A stretch of DNA of 64,000 nt from Flavobacterium psychrophilum (GTDB taxonomy: Bacteria; Bacteroidota; Bacteroidia; Flavobacteriales; Flavobacteriaceae), in NCBI GenBank assembly GCA_945905915.1, contig CAMDQL010000001.1, positions 17,498 through 81,497 on the forward strand, given 5' to 3'. The first letter of the stretch is position 1. Every line of letters starts with the position of its first letter. Shown here one piece after another: positions 36,524-44,983 of this stretch. Under the pieces are notes generated by a model that made no database searches, had not been told where the DNA came from, and saw nothing but the letters and a program-made list of their open reading frames with translations. Both the position numbers and the translations under genes were made by a program.

Positions 36524-36547
36524 ATCCATAAAAAAACTTATAAAAAC

Positions 36548-36578
36548 AAAAAAGTACTTCATTGCTGAAGTACTTTTT
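36548..36578 (-). terminator. terminator left behind by the beta-barrel gene remnant
   Basis: AAAAGTACTTCA and TGAAGTACTTTT form a 12 bp stem with a 4 nt loop and T-tracts on either side, 30 bp past the stop codon of the remnant. Confidence 0.8.
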
Positions 36579-36608
36579 CAAAACAGAGAACTTAACCTAA
36601 CTCTTAAT

Positions 36609-36782
36609 TTAATTAAAATCAAAGCGTATACCTAATGAAACGTTGTTTTGATCTATATTATTGTGTTTGAACATTGGATTTAAGTCATATTTAACATATA
36701 GACTTGTAGCCTTATAACCTACATAAGCACTTAAACCATAATTAAAATCTGAAACATTGAATTTAATTTTACAGTTGCGCTT
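36609..36782 (-). pseudogene. 3' remnant of an outer membrane beta-barrel protein gene
   Basis: On the minus strand a frame of 57 codons without a start ends at TAA (36609-36611). The translation includes FNYGLSAYVGYKATSLYVKY, then DLNPMFKHN, and ends in SLGIRFDFN. Alternating hydrophobic residues and a final aromatic-x-Asn end are typical of the last strands of an outer membrane barrel. An in-frame stop at 36783-36785 precedes it, and the response regulator gene ends 65 bp further upstream, so the 5' part is gone. The terminator that would have served the gene is still present. Confidence 0.72.
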
Positions 36783-36847
36783 TTATTGAATTATTACTTC
36801 TATTTATATAGACGAGAACGAAGTAAAAAAGGTTGCATGAAAAGAAA

Positions 36848-37612
36848 TTAATTGGAGTTTCTTCTCTTAATATAACTTTTTGGTGAAATTTTAGTATATT
36901 CTTTAAAACTAATAGAAAAATAAGATAACGAATTAAAACCACAAGCATCGGCAAGTTGTTGCACGTTTGTTTCTCCTGCTTCAATCATTCGAATTGCATA
37001 TTCAATTCTGAATTCTCTTACATAAGTAGTGGTATTCATTTGTTTATCTCTTCTGATTTTTTTATCTAACGCTGACTTACTAATAAATAGTTCAGTAGCC
37101 ATTTTATCAATTGTAAGATTTGACTTAATATTACTTAAGATAATATCATTTAATCTTTCGAAGAAATTTTTATTTTTTAGTTTGATCGTCACTTTAGCAA
37201 ATGGATCAATTGTATTTCTTTTTATTAAGGTATTCTTAAATTGAAGAAAGTTTTTTACTTTTAAAATAAGTTCTTGAATTTTAAACGGTTTATTGATAAA
37301 ATCATTAACGCCATTTTCAAGCTGCTTCAATTTCACTTCAAAAGTCATGTCAGCAGTTATGATCAAAAAAGGAATTTCATCATATTTTTTATGCTTTCTG
37401 ATTTTTAGAAATAATTCTTCACCAGTCATGATTGGCATCATTAAATCACAAACGATGATATCTGGCATTTTTTGTTCAAGATAATGATACCCTTCTAACC
37501 CGTTTTGGCACCATTTAACTTCATAGCCATTAAATTCTAACAATTCAGTAACTGTTTGACCTAATGAAATATCATCTTCAATTAATAGTATTTTTGGAAT
37601 TTTTGTCTTCAT
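36848..37612 (-). CDS. response regulator with AraC-type DNA-binding domain
   Basis: Protein of 254 aa. The receiver domain (about 6-122) has the acidic group Glu12-Asp13-Asp14, the phosphorylation site Asp56 in IVCDLMMP, Thr86 and Lys108. A linker leads to an AraC-type pair of helix-turn-helix motifs: DKMATELFISKSALDKKI, then VQQLADACGFNSLSYFSISF. The layout resembles the output half of Bacteroidota hybrid two-component systems, but here it is a separate protein. It is divergent from the histidine kinase gene 181 bp away, its likely partner. Confidence 0.9.
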   Translation of the reverse strand: MKTKIPKILLIEDDISLGQTVTELLEFNGYEVKWCQNGLEGYHYLEQKMPDIIVCDLMMPIMTGEELFLKIRKHKKYDEIPFLIITADMTFEVKLKQLENGVNDFINKPFKIQELILKVKNFLQFKNTLIKRNTIDPFAKVTIKLKNKNFFERLNDIILSNIKSNLTIDKMATELFISKSALDKKIRRDKQMNTTTYVREFRIEYAIRMIEAGETNVQQLADACGFNSLSYFSISFKEYTKISPKSYIKRRNSN

Positions 37613-37667
37613 AATGTAAAAATAGTTTTTTATTTTTTAAATTATGTGTAATTTATTTTTATTTATT

Positions 37668-37686
37668 AACACACCTTAAGAGTGTT
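37668..37686. promoter_or_regulatory. inverted repeat between the divergent regulator and kinase genes
   Basis: AACAC and GTGTT are separated by 9 bp centred near CTTAAG. The site lies 15 bp upstream of the kinase -7 element and 56 bp from the regulator ATG, a plausible binding site for the AraC-type regulator. It is short and could be chance. Confidence 0.35.
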
Positions 37687-37700
37687 GGTGTAAAATAATA

Positions 37701-37708
37701 TATGTTTG
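37701..37708 (+). promoter_or_regulatory. -7 element of the PAS histidine kinase gene
   Basis: TATGTTTG matches TAnnTTTG. The leader to the ATG at 37794 would be about 80 nt. Confidence 0.5.
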
Positions 37709-37793
37709 CCCTGCAAATTTTATCAAAATTGATGTAAATAACTTATTAAAAATAGTTTTTCTAACACCTAAACTAATTTAGTCCCTAACTAAA

Positions 37794-40154
37794 ATGAACC
37801 ACTTATTAAAAGCAATTTCCGACGCTAACAATCATTTAATTAAAGAAAACAACATTAATAATGCGCTCCAAGAATGCCTTAGTGCATTGGGTAGTAATAT
37901 TTTAGTTGATCGATGCTATATTTTCAAAAACGAAATGAAAGACGGCATTCTAATTCTTAATTATGAATTTGAATGGTGCAAAGAAAATGTAGAACCCTTT
38001 ATTGGAAGCCCCGAATTGAATGGACTTCCATATGATGCTTTTCCCGGACTTCTGGATACTTTAGTCCAAAATTTACCACTCTATGGTTTGGTAAATGAAA
38101 TTGATAATGCTCATTTTAAAGAGACAATGGAAATGCAAGGTATTCAATCGTATCTATTTACCCCTATATTTTCAAATGACCGCTTTTGGGGTTGGATTGG
38201 ATTTGATGATTGTGAAACAGAACGCATTTGGCAAGAAGAAGAGGTTAATGCCCTTCACACAGTTGCCAGAAATATTGGTATTCGATTAAATCAAGATAAA
38301 GTTTTATCTAAACTAGAAACAACTTTAGACGAACTCAATTTCTACATGAAAAGCTCTAGCCAAGCGAAATGGGAATGGAATTTAAAAACAAATCATATTA
38401 CTTATTCTTACAACTGGTCTGAAATCTTAGGTTATACTATTGAAGAATTGGGCTCAAGTCTTGATGTTTGGATATCAAAAGTGCATCCAGATGATTATAA
38501 TGAAATTGAACAACAATTATTCAATTATATTTTTAAAAAAATTGATAAATATGACGGAGTAGTTCGAATCTTACATAAAGACGGGCATTATGTTTGGATT
38601 AAATATTCTGGTATTATGTTAACGGATGCAAATGGGGCTCCAAACAAGATAATTGGAACACATATTGATGTTAGCGAGATCAAAGAGAAAGAAATTGAAT
38701 TAGCACAGCAAAGAAATGAGTATGACAACATGGTCAATAACTTAGCTGAAATTGTATTCAAAACAGACTTGAACGGAAATATACTTTTTCTAAATAAACA
38801 ATGGGAAAAAATTACAGGTTATGCCATAGAAAATTGTATTGGCCAAAATATTTTTAATTTTTTAAATGCCGTTGAAACCGATTTATTTGACCAAGAAATA
38901 AATCAATCAAAAGTCTTAGAATGTAAGCTTATTGATTGCAAGGGTGCAAAAATTGGTGTTTTACTTTTATTGAGTATTCAATTTGATATAAAAGATAATA
39001 AAAAATTTGTACTGGGAAGTATAACCGACATTAATGACATCGTTACATTAAAAAATGAATTAGAAATTTCTGAACAAAAATATCGATTTATAGCTGAAAA
39101 CACCTCTGATTTAGTTGTGCAACATCAATTTGACGGAATCATAAAATACATCTCAAATAACTGTGAACGTATTACAGGCTATAAACCAGAAGAAGCTTTA
39201 GAACAAAACTTATGTCAATTTATTCATCCTGATGATATTAGAGATATGAGTGAAAAATATACCAATATTTTAAATTTAAAAAATGAAGCGGTAACCTTCC
39301 GATTTTTAAAAAAGAATCAGGAATATATATGGTTTGAAACTTCTGTAAAAATTATTGAAGACACTTCAAAAAAGGTAATAGGTGTGCAAACTTCAAGTAG
39401 AGATGTTACACAAAGGCTTAAAGATCAAGAAGAAGTAAAGCGAGCCATAAAAAAACAACAAGAGTTAAATGATTTAAAATCGGGATTCGTTACAATGGCT
39501 TCCCATCAATTTAGAACACCACTTTCTGTAATTTATTCAAATATTGAACTACTTCATTTGAAAATGAATAAACAAGTTAAAAAAGAAGATGTTCAAACAA
39601 TTACCTCAAGAATAACATCTGAAGTAGACCGCATGACCGAATTAATGAATAATATTCTGATTTTTGGGGAGAACGAATCGAATAATTTAAAAATTGATAT
39701 AAAGAAACTACACTTTAGTGATTTTATTGAAAAATTAATTGAAACCTATTTCAACAACGAAAAAGACGGTCGAAAATTAATGTTTGAATTCATTGGAACA
39801 GAAAGAGAAATTGAAACCGATGAGCGTTTATTAATTCATATTTTGACCAATTTAATTTCGAATGCGTTTAAATATTCAAAAGACTGCGCTAATCCAGAGT
39901 TAAAAATTATATTTACGGAAAACGGTTATAAAATCGAAGTCATTGATTATGGTATCGGAATTTTACCCGATGAAAATAAACATTTATTTAAATCATTTTT
40001 TAGAGGAAGTAATACGGCAAACATTAAAGGTTCTGGACTTGGACTTATTGTTGCAAAACAATTTACAGAATTATTAAATGGAAATATAGTCATTAATAGT
40101 TCAGAAGAAAATACAATTGTAGAATTAGAATTTCCGTATTATCAGAAAAAATAA
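37794..40154 (+). CDS. sensor histidine kinase with GAF and three PAS domains
   Basis: Protein of 786 aa without a clear membrane segment, so probably a cytoplasmic sensor. Domain order is a GAF-like domain (about 10-170), PAS with PAC-type end (about 180-300), PAS (about 305-420), PAS (about 425-545), HisKA with the phosphorylated His571 in MASHQFRTPL, and a HATPase with LTNLISNAFKYS, IDYGIGILPDE and GSGLGLIVAKQ. There is no receiver domain, so phosphate should pass to a separate regulator, most simply the AraC-type one encoded divergently. The signal is unknown. It ends 4 bp from the converging polyprenyl synthase gene. Confidence 0.92.
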   Translation: MNHLLKAISDANNHLIKENNINNALQECLSALGSNILVDRCYIFKNEMKDGILILNYEFEWCKENVEPFIGSPELNGLPYDAFPGLLDTLVQNLPLYGLVNEIDNAHFKETMEMQGIQSYLFTPIFSNDRFWGWIGFDDCETERIWQEEEVNALHTVARNIGIRLNQDKVLSKLETTLDELNFYMKSSSQAKWEWNLKTNHITYSYNWSEILGYTIEELGSSLDVWISKVHPDDYNEIEQQLFNYIFKKIDKYDGVVRILHKDGHYVWIKYSGIMLTDANGAPNKIIGTHIDVSEIKEKEIELAQQRNEYDNMVNNLAEIVFKTDLNGNILFLNKQWEKITGYAIENCIGQNIFNFLNAVETDLFDQEINQSKVLECKLIDCKGAKIGVLLLLSIQFDIKDNKKFVLGSITDINDIVTLKNELEISEQKYRFIAENTSDLVVQHQFDGIIKYISNNCERITGYKPEEALEQNLCQFIHPDDIRDMSEKYTNILNLKNEAVTFRFLKKNQEYIWFETSVKIIEDTSKKVIGVQTSSRDVTQRLKDQEEVKRAIKKQQELNDLKSGFVTMASHQFRTPLSVIYSNIELLHLKMNKQVKKEDVQTITSRITSEVDRMTELMNNILIFGENESNNLKIDIKKLHFSDFIEKLIETYFNNEKDGRKLMFEFIGTEREIETDERLLIHILTNLISNAFKYSKDCANPELKIIFTENGYKIEVIDYGIGILPDENKHLFKSFFRGSNTANIKGSGLGLIVAKQFTELLNGNIVINSSEENTIVELEFPYYQKK

Positions 40155-40158
40155 AAAT

Positions 40159-41139
40159 TTACTTTTTTCTTTCAATTACATAATTAACCATCAATTCAAG
40201 CGCGCTTTTATATTCAGATTCTGGAAATTCTTGAAGTATTACTAATGCTTCTTGCTGAAATTGAAGCATTTTTTGTTCAGCATACGTTAAACCGTTATTA
40301 TCTTTAACAAACTGAATAACAGCAACAACACGCTTCTTATCTTTATTATGATTTTTTATTGAATTAATGAGCCAGCTTTTCTCTTTTGGGGTACAATGAT
40401 TTAAAGTATAAATCAAAGGCAATGTCATTTTTTGTTCTTTAATGTCAATTCCTGTAGGTTTACCAATAGCATCTTCGGTATAATCAAATAAATCATCTTT
40501 AATTTGAAAAGCCATACCAATAAGTTCGCCAAATTTTCTCATTTTCTCTACAACTTCATGATCATTTGGAGCCACTGAACATGCACCAAGCGAACAACAT
40601 GCTGCAATTAATGTAGCCGTTTTTTGCCGAATAATTTCAAAATAAATAGCTTCGGTTATATCTAATCTACGTGCTTTTTCAATTTGAAGTAATTCGCCTT
40701 CGCTCATTTCACGCACGGCAATTGAAATGATTTTTAGTAAATCAAAATCGTTGTGATCAATAGATAGCAATAATCCTTTTGATAATAAATAATCACCAAC
40801 TAAAACTGCTATTTTATTTTTCCAAAGTGCATTTATCGAGAAAAAACCACGGCGTTTATTGCTGTCATCAACCACATCATCATGTACTAACGTTGCCGTA
40901 TGAATTAATTCAATTACTGATGCTCCTCGATATGTTCGCTCATTAACCTTTCCTTCAGCAATCATTTTGGCCGTTAAGAAAACAAACATTGGGCGCATTT
41001 GTTTTCCTTTTCGGTTAACAATATAATGGGTAATTCTATTTAATAACGCCACTTTTGAAGACATTGCGACGCGGAATTTTTCTTCAAAAAGTTCCATTTC
41101 TTGAGCAATAGGCAGCTTTATTTCCTCGGTTATTTTCAT
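40159..41139 (-). CDS. polyprenyl diphosphate synthase
   Basis: Trans-isoprenyl diphosphate synthase of 326 aa. The first aspartate-rich motif is LVHDDVVDDSNKRRG and the second is QIKDDLFDYT, with GKQMRPMFVFL upstream and VLVGDYLLSKG between them. Proteins of this type make the long side chain of menaquinone (heptaprenyl or octaprenyl diphosphate, IspB-like), and chain length cannot be read with confidence. The -7 element ends 5 nt before the ATG, which suggests a leaderless mRNA. Confidence 0.92.
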   Translation of the reverse strand: MKITEEIKLPIAQEMELFEEKFRVAMSSKVALLNRITHYIVNRKGKQMRPMFVFLTAKMIAEGKVNERTYRGASVIELIHTATLVHDDVVDDSNKRRGFFSINALWKNKIAVLVGDYLLSKGLLLSIDHNDFDLLKIISIAVREMSEGELLQIEKARRLDITEAIYFEIIRQKTATLIAACCSLGACSVAPNDHEVVEKMRKFGELIGMAFQIKDDLFDYTEDAIGKPTGIDIKEQKMTLPLIYTLNHCTPKEKSWLINSIKNHNKDKKRVVAVIQFVKDNNGLTYAEQKMLQFQQEALVILQEFPESEYKSALELMVNYVIERKK

Positions 41140-41144
41140 CCGTA

Positions 41145-41152
41145 CAAAGATA
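41145..41152 (-). promoter_or_regulatory. -7 element of the polyprenyl synthase gene
   Basis: On the minus strand this reads TATCTTTG (TAnnTTTG), 5 nt upstream of the ATG. It is divergent from the promoter at 41201. Confidence 0.55.
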
Positions 41153-41200
41153 CCATTCTATAAAGTATTAGAAAAATATTTTATCGTTAAACCTTTTTTG

Positions 41201-41208
41201 TATTTTTG
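41201..41208 (+). promoter_or_regulatory. -7 element of the lipoprotein gene at 41241
   Basis: TATTTTTG matches TAnnTTTG, 32 nt upstream of the ATG. A longer in-frame GTG at 41208 is part of this element and so cannot be the start codon. Confidence 0.55.
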
Positions 41209-41240
41209 TGTCTAACTTTCAGAACATTAAACCAAAAAAT

Positions 41241-42134
41241 ATGAAAAATTTATTAAAATTATCCGCTGTGTTTTTGCTATTAATAACTTATTCAAGTTGT
41301 GATAAAGACAATACTAATGACATGACATCGGCTCAACTAACTTCAGACGATGCCATAGTTAACTCTAAAATTGACCTAGCAAATGATGATATTGCAACAA
41401 TTGCCGATCAATTATTTGATAATATTGACGCTACAACTTTAAACTATAGAGCTATTGAAAACAATGCTACTATTTTTTCAAATTGTGCTACAATCACTAG
41501 AGTGCCTGCTTTTGGAACCACACCTACTCCTGGAACTCAAGTAACAAAAACTATAGATTTTGGAACTACAGGTTGTACATTAAATAATGGCAATATCGTG
41601 AGAGGAAAAATCATCATCACATTTGTTTATCAGCCTAGTGCAACTTCGCATACTGTAACCTATACTTTTGATAATTTTTACCACAACAACATAAAATTTG
41701 TAGGAACAAAAACATTTACACGTTCTATGACTGCCGCAACTGCAACTTCGGCACCGCATCCAATTGTAGTGATGCAATTAGAAATGACAATTACAATGCC
41801 AAATGGTGATGTATATACTCGTGTAGGGTCTAGAACTAGAGAGTTGGTAGAAGGATTTAATACAGAAAATATATTTTTAGATAATATTTACAGAATAACC
41901 GGTAGTTGGACAACAACCAATCAAAATGGAAACCAACATACTGCTACAATTACAGAGCCGTTAATGGCTAAAATGAGTTGTATTGTTGTAAATAAACCAA
42001 TTTTAGCAAGAGGAATTATAACATTCGTAAGAAACAATGTAACTTCTACTTTAAATTATGGAAATGGTGAGTGTGATAATTTAGCCGTTTTCACTATAAA
42101 TGGAGTTTCTTTCACTATTATAATTGGAAACTAA
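41241..42134 (+). CDS. lipoprotein of unknown function
   Basis: Protein of 297 aa. The signal peptide ends in a lipobox (LLITYSSC), so the mature protein should be a membrane-anchored lipoprotein. The remainder is rich in Thr, Asn and Ile and alternates polar and hydrophobic residues in a beta-rich pattern. It has TRELVEGFNTENIFLDNIYRI-like segments around residues 205-225 and four or five scattered cysteines. I do not recognise a family. The ATG at 41241 is supported by the signal peptide and by the promoter position. It is monocistronic with its own terminator. Confidence 0.8.
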   Translation: MKNLLKLSAVFLLLITYSSCDKDNTNDMTSAQLTSDDAIVNSKIDLANDDIATIADQLFDNIDATTLNYRAIENNATIFSNCATITRVPAFGTTPTPGTQVTKTIDFGTTGCTLNNGNIVRGKIIITFVYQPSATSHTVTYTFDNFYHNNIKFVGTKTFTRSMTAATATSAPHPIVVMQLEMTITMPNGDVYTRVGSRTRELVEGFNTENIFLDNIYRITGSWTTTNQNGNQHTATITEPLMAKMSCIVVNKPILARGIITFVRNNVTSTLNYGNGECDNLAVFTINGVSFTIIIGN

Positions 42135-42148
42135 TTCTTTAAAGTAAT

Positions 42149-42182
42149 AAAAAAAGGGCTTAGTTAACTAAGCCCTTTTTTT
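42149..42182. terminator. bidirectional terminator between the lipoprotein gene and rlmN
   Basis: AAAAAAAGGGCTTAGTTAAC is followed by its complement in an almost perfect palindrome with A and T tails. It serves both converging genes. Confidence 0.9.
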
Positions 42183-43221
42183 ATGATTTATTGGCCAACT
42201 GACCGCAAGCAGCATCGATATCTTTACCGCGGCTTCTTCTTACTTTTGCAACGATATTATTTTTTGCTAAAGCAGTTATGTAAGCATTAGTTGCTTCTTC
42301 AGATGCTTGTTGAAAAATTCCATCATCTATTGGGTTATACTCTATTAGATTAACTTTACAAGGCACATATTTACAGAATTTCACTAAAGCGTCAATCGAC
42401 TTTTTATCATCGTTTATGCCTTTCCAAACCACATATTCATATGTAATCTTGCTTTTTGTTTTTCGATACCAATATTCCAAACTTTCTCTTAAATCGGTCA
42501 ACGGAAAATTCTTTGTAAATGGCATAATTTCATTTCTAATTTCCTCCACTGCCGAATGTAATGAAACCGCTAATTTGAATTTTACCTCATCATCAGCCAT
42601 TTTTTTAATCATCTTTGGAATTCCAGAAGTAGAAACGGTAATTCGTTTTGGTGACATTCCTAAACCTTCAGTAGACGTAATCATATCTATGGCTTTCATT
42701 ACGTTTGGATAATTCATCAAAGGTTCACCCATTCCCATAAAAACAATATTAGACAATGGACGATCATAATATAAGCGACTTTCATTATCAATAGCTGCCA
42801 CTTGATCATAGATTTCGCCAGGTTCTAAATTTCGCATTCTTTTTAATCGAGCAGTAGCGCAAAAATTACAATCTAAACTGCAACCCACTTGCGAAGAAAC
42901 ACAAGCCGTGGTTCTAGTTTCTGTAGGAATTAAAACCGATTCTACAATTAAATCATCGTGCAACCGAACGGCATTTTTAACTGTTCCATCTTCGCTTCTC
43001 TGAATTGTATCTACTTTAATGTGATTGATGACAAAGTTAGCTTCTAACACGGCACGCGTTTCTTTTGACACATTAGTCATGTCTTCAAAAGTATGTGCAC
43101 GTTTTTGCCATAACCATTCGTACACTTGATTGCCACGAAACGCTTTATCGCCATTAGTAACAAAAAAATTACGCAATTGTTCTTTTGTAAGTGCTCGTAT
43201 GTCCTTTTTCTCGATTTGCAT
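42181..43221 (-). CDS. rlmN: 23S rRNA (adenine-2503-C2)-methyltransferase
   Basis: Radical SAM enzyme of 346 aa that methylates A2503 of 23S rRNA and A37 of some tRNAs. The cluster-binding cysteines are in CSLDCNFCATAR near residue 113, the SAM-contact region MGMGEPLMN follows, and HSAVEEIRNEIMPF is present further on. The C-terminal RRSRGKDIDAACGQLA holds a second catalytic cysteine. The -7 element ends 4 nt before the ATG, which suggests a leaderless mRNA. Confidence 0.97.
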   Translation of the reverse strand: MQIEKKDIRALTKEQLRNFFVTNGDKAFRGNQVYEWLWQKRAHTFEDMTNVSKETRAVLEANFVINHIKVDTIQRSEDGTVKNAVRLHDDLIVESVLIPTETRTTACVSSQVGCSLDCNFCATARLKRMRNLEPGEIYDQVAAIDNESRLYYDRPLSNIVFMGMGEPLMNYPNVMKAIDMITSTEGLGMSPKRITVSTSGIPKMIKKMADDEVKFKLAVSLHSAVEEIRNEIMPFTKNFPLTDLRESLEYWYRKTKSKITYEYVVWKGINDDKKSIDALVKFCKYVPCKVNLIEYNPIDDGIFQQASEEATNAYITALAKNNIVAKVRRSRGKDIDAACGQLANKS

Positions 43222-43225
43222 GGTG

Positions 43226-43233
43226 CAAAAGTA
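43226..43233 (-). promoter_or_regulatory. -7 element of rlmN
   Basis: On the minus strand this reads TACTTTTG (TAnnTTTG), 4 nt upstream of the rlmN ATG. Confidence 0.55.
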
Positions 43234-43239
43234 ATGATT

Positions 43240-43275
43240 TTAGAAATTAGAATTCAGAAATTAGAAATTAGAAGG
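43240..43275. repeat. intergenic shuffled-word repeat between rlmN and the O-methyltransferase gene
   Basis: Near-tandem copies of GAAATTAGAA, namely TAGAAATTAGAATTCAG, AAATTAGAAATTAGAAGG. It lies between two divergent promoters. Confidence 0.6.
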
Positions 43276-43286
43276 ATTGGAATTTG

Positions 43287-43294
43287 TATTTTTG
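43287..43294 (+). promoter_or_regulatory. -7 element of the O-methyltransferase gene
   Basis: TATTTTTG matches TAnnTTTG, 19 nt upstream of the ATG at 43314. It overlaps the N-terminal extension of the longest open frame and so argues for the shorter start. Confidence 0.55.
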
Positions 43295-43313
43295 TTTAAA
43301 ATTTAATTTCATT

Positions 43314-43955
43314 ATGCACTTTATATCCGAAGATTTAGAAGATTATGTAGCTAATCATTCAGAAAATGAACCTGAATTGCTAGCTCAACTGAATAAAGAA
43401 ACCCATCAGAAAATTCTACAGCCTAGAATGCTAAGTGGTCATTTTCAAGGAAGGGTGTTAAGTATGCTTTCAAAAATAATTCGACCAATACATATTCTTG
43501 AAATTGGCACGTATACAGGTTATGCTGCTTTGTGCTTAGCAGAAGGCTTGCCCGAAAACGGCACTTTAGACACTATTGATGTCGAGGAAGAATTAGTTGA
43601 TTTTCAGAAAAAATATTTTAATGCTTCACCTTGGAAAAATCAAATTATTCAGCATTTAGGCGATGCGATTGATATCATACCTACTTTGAACAAAAAATTT
43701 GATTTGGTGTTTATTGATGCTGATAAAGAAAACTACATTAATTATTTTCATTTGATAGTTCCAATGATGAATAAAGGCGGTATTATCTTATCGGACAATG
43801 TCTTATGGAGCGGAAAAGTATTGGAAGAAGTAAAGGCTAACGACACTACTACACAAGTTTTGTTAGACTATAATAAACTTTTAAAAGAAGACCCAAGAGT
43901 AGAAACCGTTTTGTTACCCCTACGAGATGGGTTGACAGTTAGTAGGGTTTTGTAA
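43314..43955 (+). CDS. O-methyltransferase (caffeoyl-CoA OMT-like family)
   Basis: SAM-dependent methyltransferase of 213 aa. The SAM-binding motif is ILEIGTYTGYAALCLAEGL near residue 62, metal-binding residues appear in FIDADKENYINYF near 138 and in LSDNVLWSGKV. The family methylates catechol-like hydroxyl groups with Mg2+, but the bacterial substrate is not known. It begins MHFISEDLEDYV at the ATG at 43314 and stands alone between rlmN (divergent) and the PAP2 gene (convergent). Confidence 0.9.
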   Translation: MHFISEDLEDYVANHSENEPELLAQLNKETHQKILQPRMLSGHFQGRVLSMLSKIIRPIHILEIGTYTGYAALCLAEGLPENGTLDTIDVEEELVDFQKKYFNASPWKNQIIQHLGDAIDIIPTLNKKFDLVFIDADKENYINYFHLIVPMMNKGGIILSDNVLWSGKVLEEVKANDTTTQVLLDYNKLLKEDPRVETVLLPLRDGLTVSRVL

Positions 43956-43982
43956 ATTAAGTCGCAGTTTTCTGATTTCTGA

Positions 43983-44540
43983 TTACCAATTATACTTATT
44001 GGAAAAATGGTTGTAGATTTTATAAAACCCAAAGCCAGAAATCGCTCCAAAAACATAACCCGTTAGAATATCACCTGGAAAATGTAATCCTAAATAAATT
44101 CGGCTATAAGCAAAAATTAAGGGAAACAAGAATAACAAATAAGTGTGTTTGTAAAATTTTCTAATAATTAAAAAAATAAAAGTAGTCGTAGCCATTGAAT
44201 TAGAAGCATGACCTGAAAAAAAGCTAAAGGTATCACTGTCTTTCACTACTCTGATTAAGCCCGCCAAAGTCTCATCACTACAAGGTCTTAGGCGTTGAAA
44301 ATGATTTTTAAATAGGTTTGTAATTTGGTCCGTAAACGTAATTAATACAGCAATAAAGAGTAAGATAATTCCTAAATTTTTCCAACCTATTTTTCGTTGT
44401 AACAAATAGAAAACGGCTATAAAAAACGGCGTCCAGTTCAATTGTTTGGTAATAATTAGCCAAAAAGCATCAAACGGTTCGCTTCCTAAATTGTTCAAAA
44501 AAACAAATAGTTCTTTATCTAAGTGTATTAATTCTTCCAA
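43983..44540 (-). CDS. PAP2 family membrane phosphatase
   Basis: Membrane phosphatase of 185 aa with about five hydrophobic segments. The three acid phosphatase motifs are visible: KNHFQRLRP, FSGHASNSMA and SRIYLGLHFPGDILTG. Likely substrates are undecaprenyl pyrophosphate or phosphatidate, which fits recycling of cell wall lipid carrier, but this is inference. It starts 2 bp after the tatA-like gene, so they are co-transcribed. Confidence 0.92.
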   Translation of the reverse strand: MEELIHLDKELFVFLNNLGSEPFDAFWLIITKQLNWTPFFIAVFYLLQRKIGWKNLGIILLFIAVLITFTDQITNLFKNHFQRLRPCSDETLAGLIRVVKDSDTFSFFSGHASNSMATTTFIFLIIRKFYKHTYLLFLFPLIFAYSRIYLGLHFPGDILTGYVFGAISGFGFYKIYNHFSNKYNW

Positions 44541-44542
44541 AA

Positions 44543-44887
44543 TTATGATTGTCTTTTTATAGGTCCCGTTATATTTTCAATGTCTTCTTTTACTTTTTCA
44601 ATTGGATTTTCAATACCTAAATCAATATTTTCAACAGGATTTGTCATTTGATTGATTTCTGTTTTGGCTTTATTAATCTCCTTTGAAATGCCTCCAGTAA
44701 TTGAATCCATATCCATTCCATTATCACGTGCTCCTTTTTGAATTTCGCTTTTAATTTCATTAGTTGCGTTTCTTAACTGCGCCATAGTTTTCCCCATAAA
44801 ACGAGCAATATCTGGAATCTCTTTTGATCCAAACAGCATCAGTACAACTACTAGAATTAATAATAATTCACCTATTCCATCAAACAT
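44543..44887 (-). CDS. tatA: Sec-independent protein translocase TatA/TatB family
   Basis: Protein of 114 aa with one N-terminal membrane helix (GELLLILVVVLMLFG) followed by the hinge SKEIPDIARFMGKTMAQ and an amphipathic, charged tail, the TatA/TatB arrangement. It should form part of the twin-arginine export pore. The longer helical tail (about 90 residues) leaves open whether it acts as TatA or TatB. It has its own -7 element and is followed directly by the PAP2 gene. Confidence 0.9.
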   Translation of the reverse strand: MFDGIGELLLILVVVLMLFGSKEIPDIARFMGKTMAQLRNATNEIKSEIQKGARDNGMDMDSITGGISKEINKAKTEINQMTNPVENIDLGIENPIEKVKEDIENITGPIKRQS

Positions 44888-44906
44888 AAATAACTATTTT
44901 AGTATG

Positions 44907-44914
44907 CAAATTTA
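44907..44914 (-). promoter_or_regulatory. -7 element of tatA
   Basis: On the minus strand this reads TAAATTTG (TAnnTTTG), 19 nt upstream of the tatA ATG. Confidence 0.55.
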
Positions 44915-44951
44915 CAAAGAATTACGACTATTTCTTTCGATACATTTAAAA

Positions 44952-44979
44952 AAAAAGACTATCCGAAGATAGCCTTTAC
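44952..44979 (-). terminator. terminator of the exported-protein operon
   Basis: On the minus strand AAAGGCTATC and GATAGTCTTT form a 10 bp stem with a TTCG tetraloop followed by nine T residues, about 10 bp past the M1 peptidase stop codon. Confidence 0.88.
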
Positions 44980-44983
44980 AAAT

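Noticed and set aside
36769-36984. Minus-strand frame of 71 codons at the end of the AraC-type regulator gene
   Set aside because: It overlaps the real regulator in another frame and has no signal of its own.
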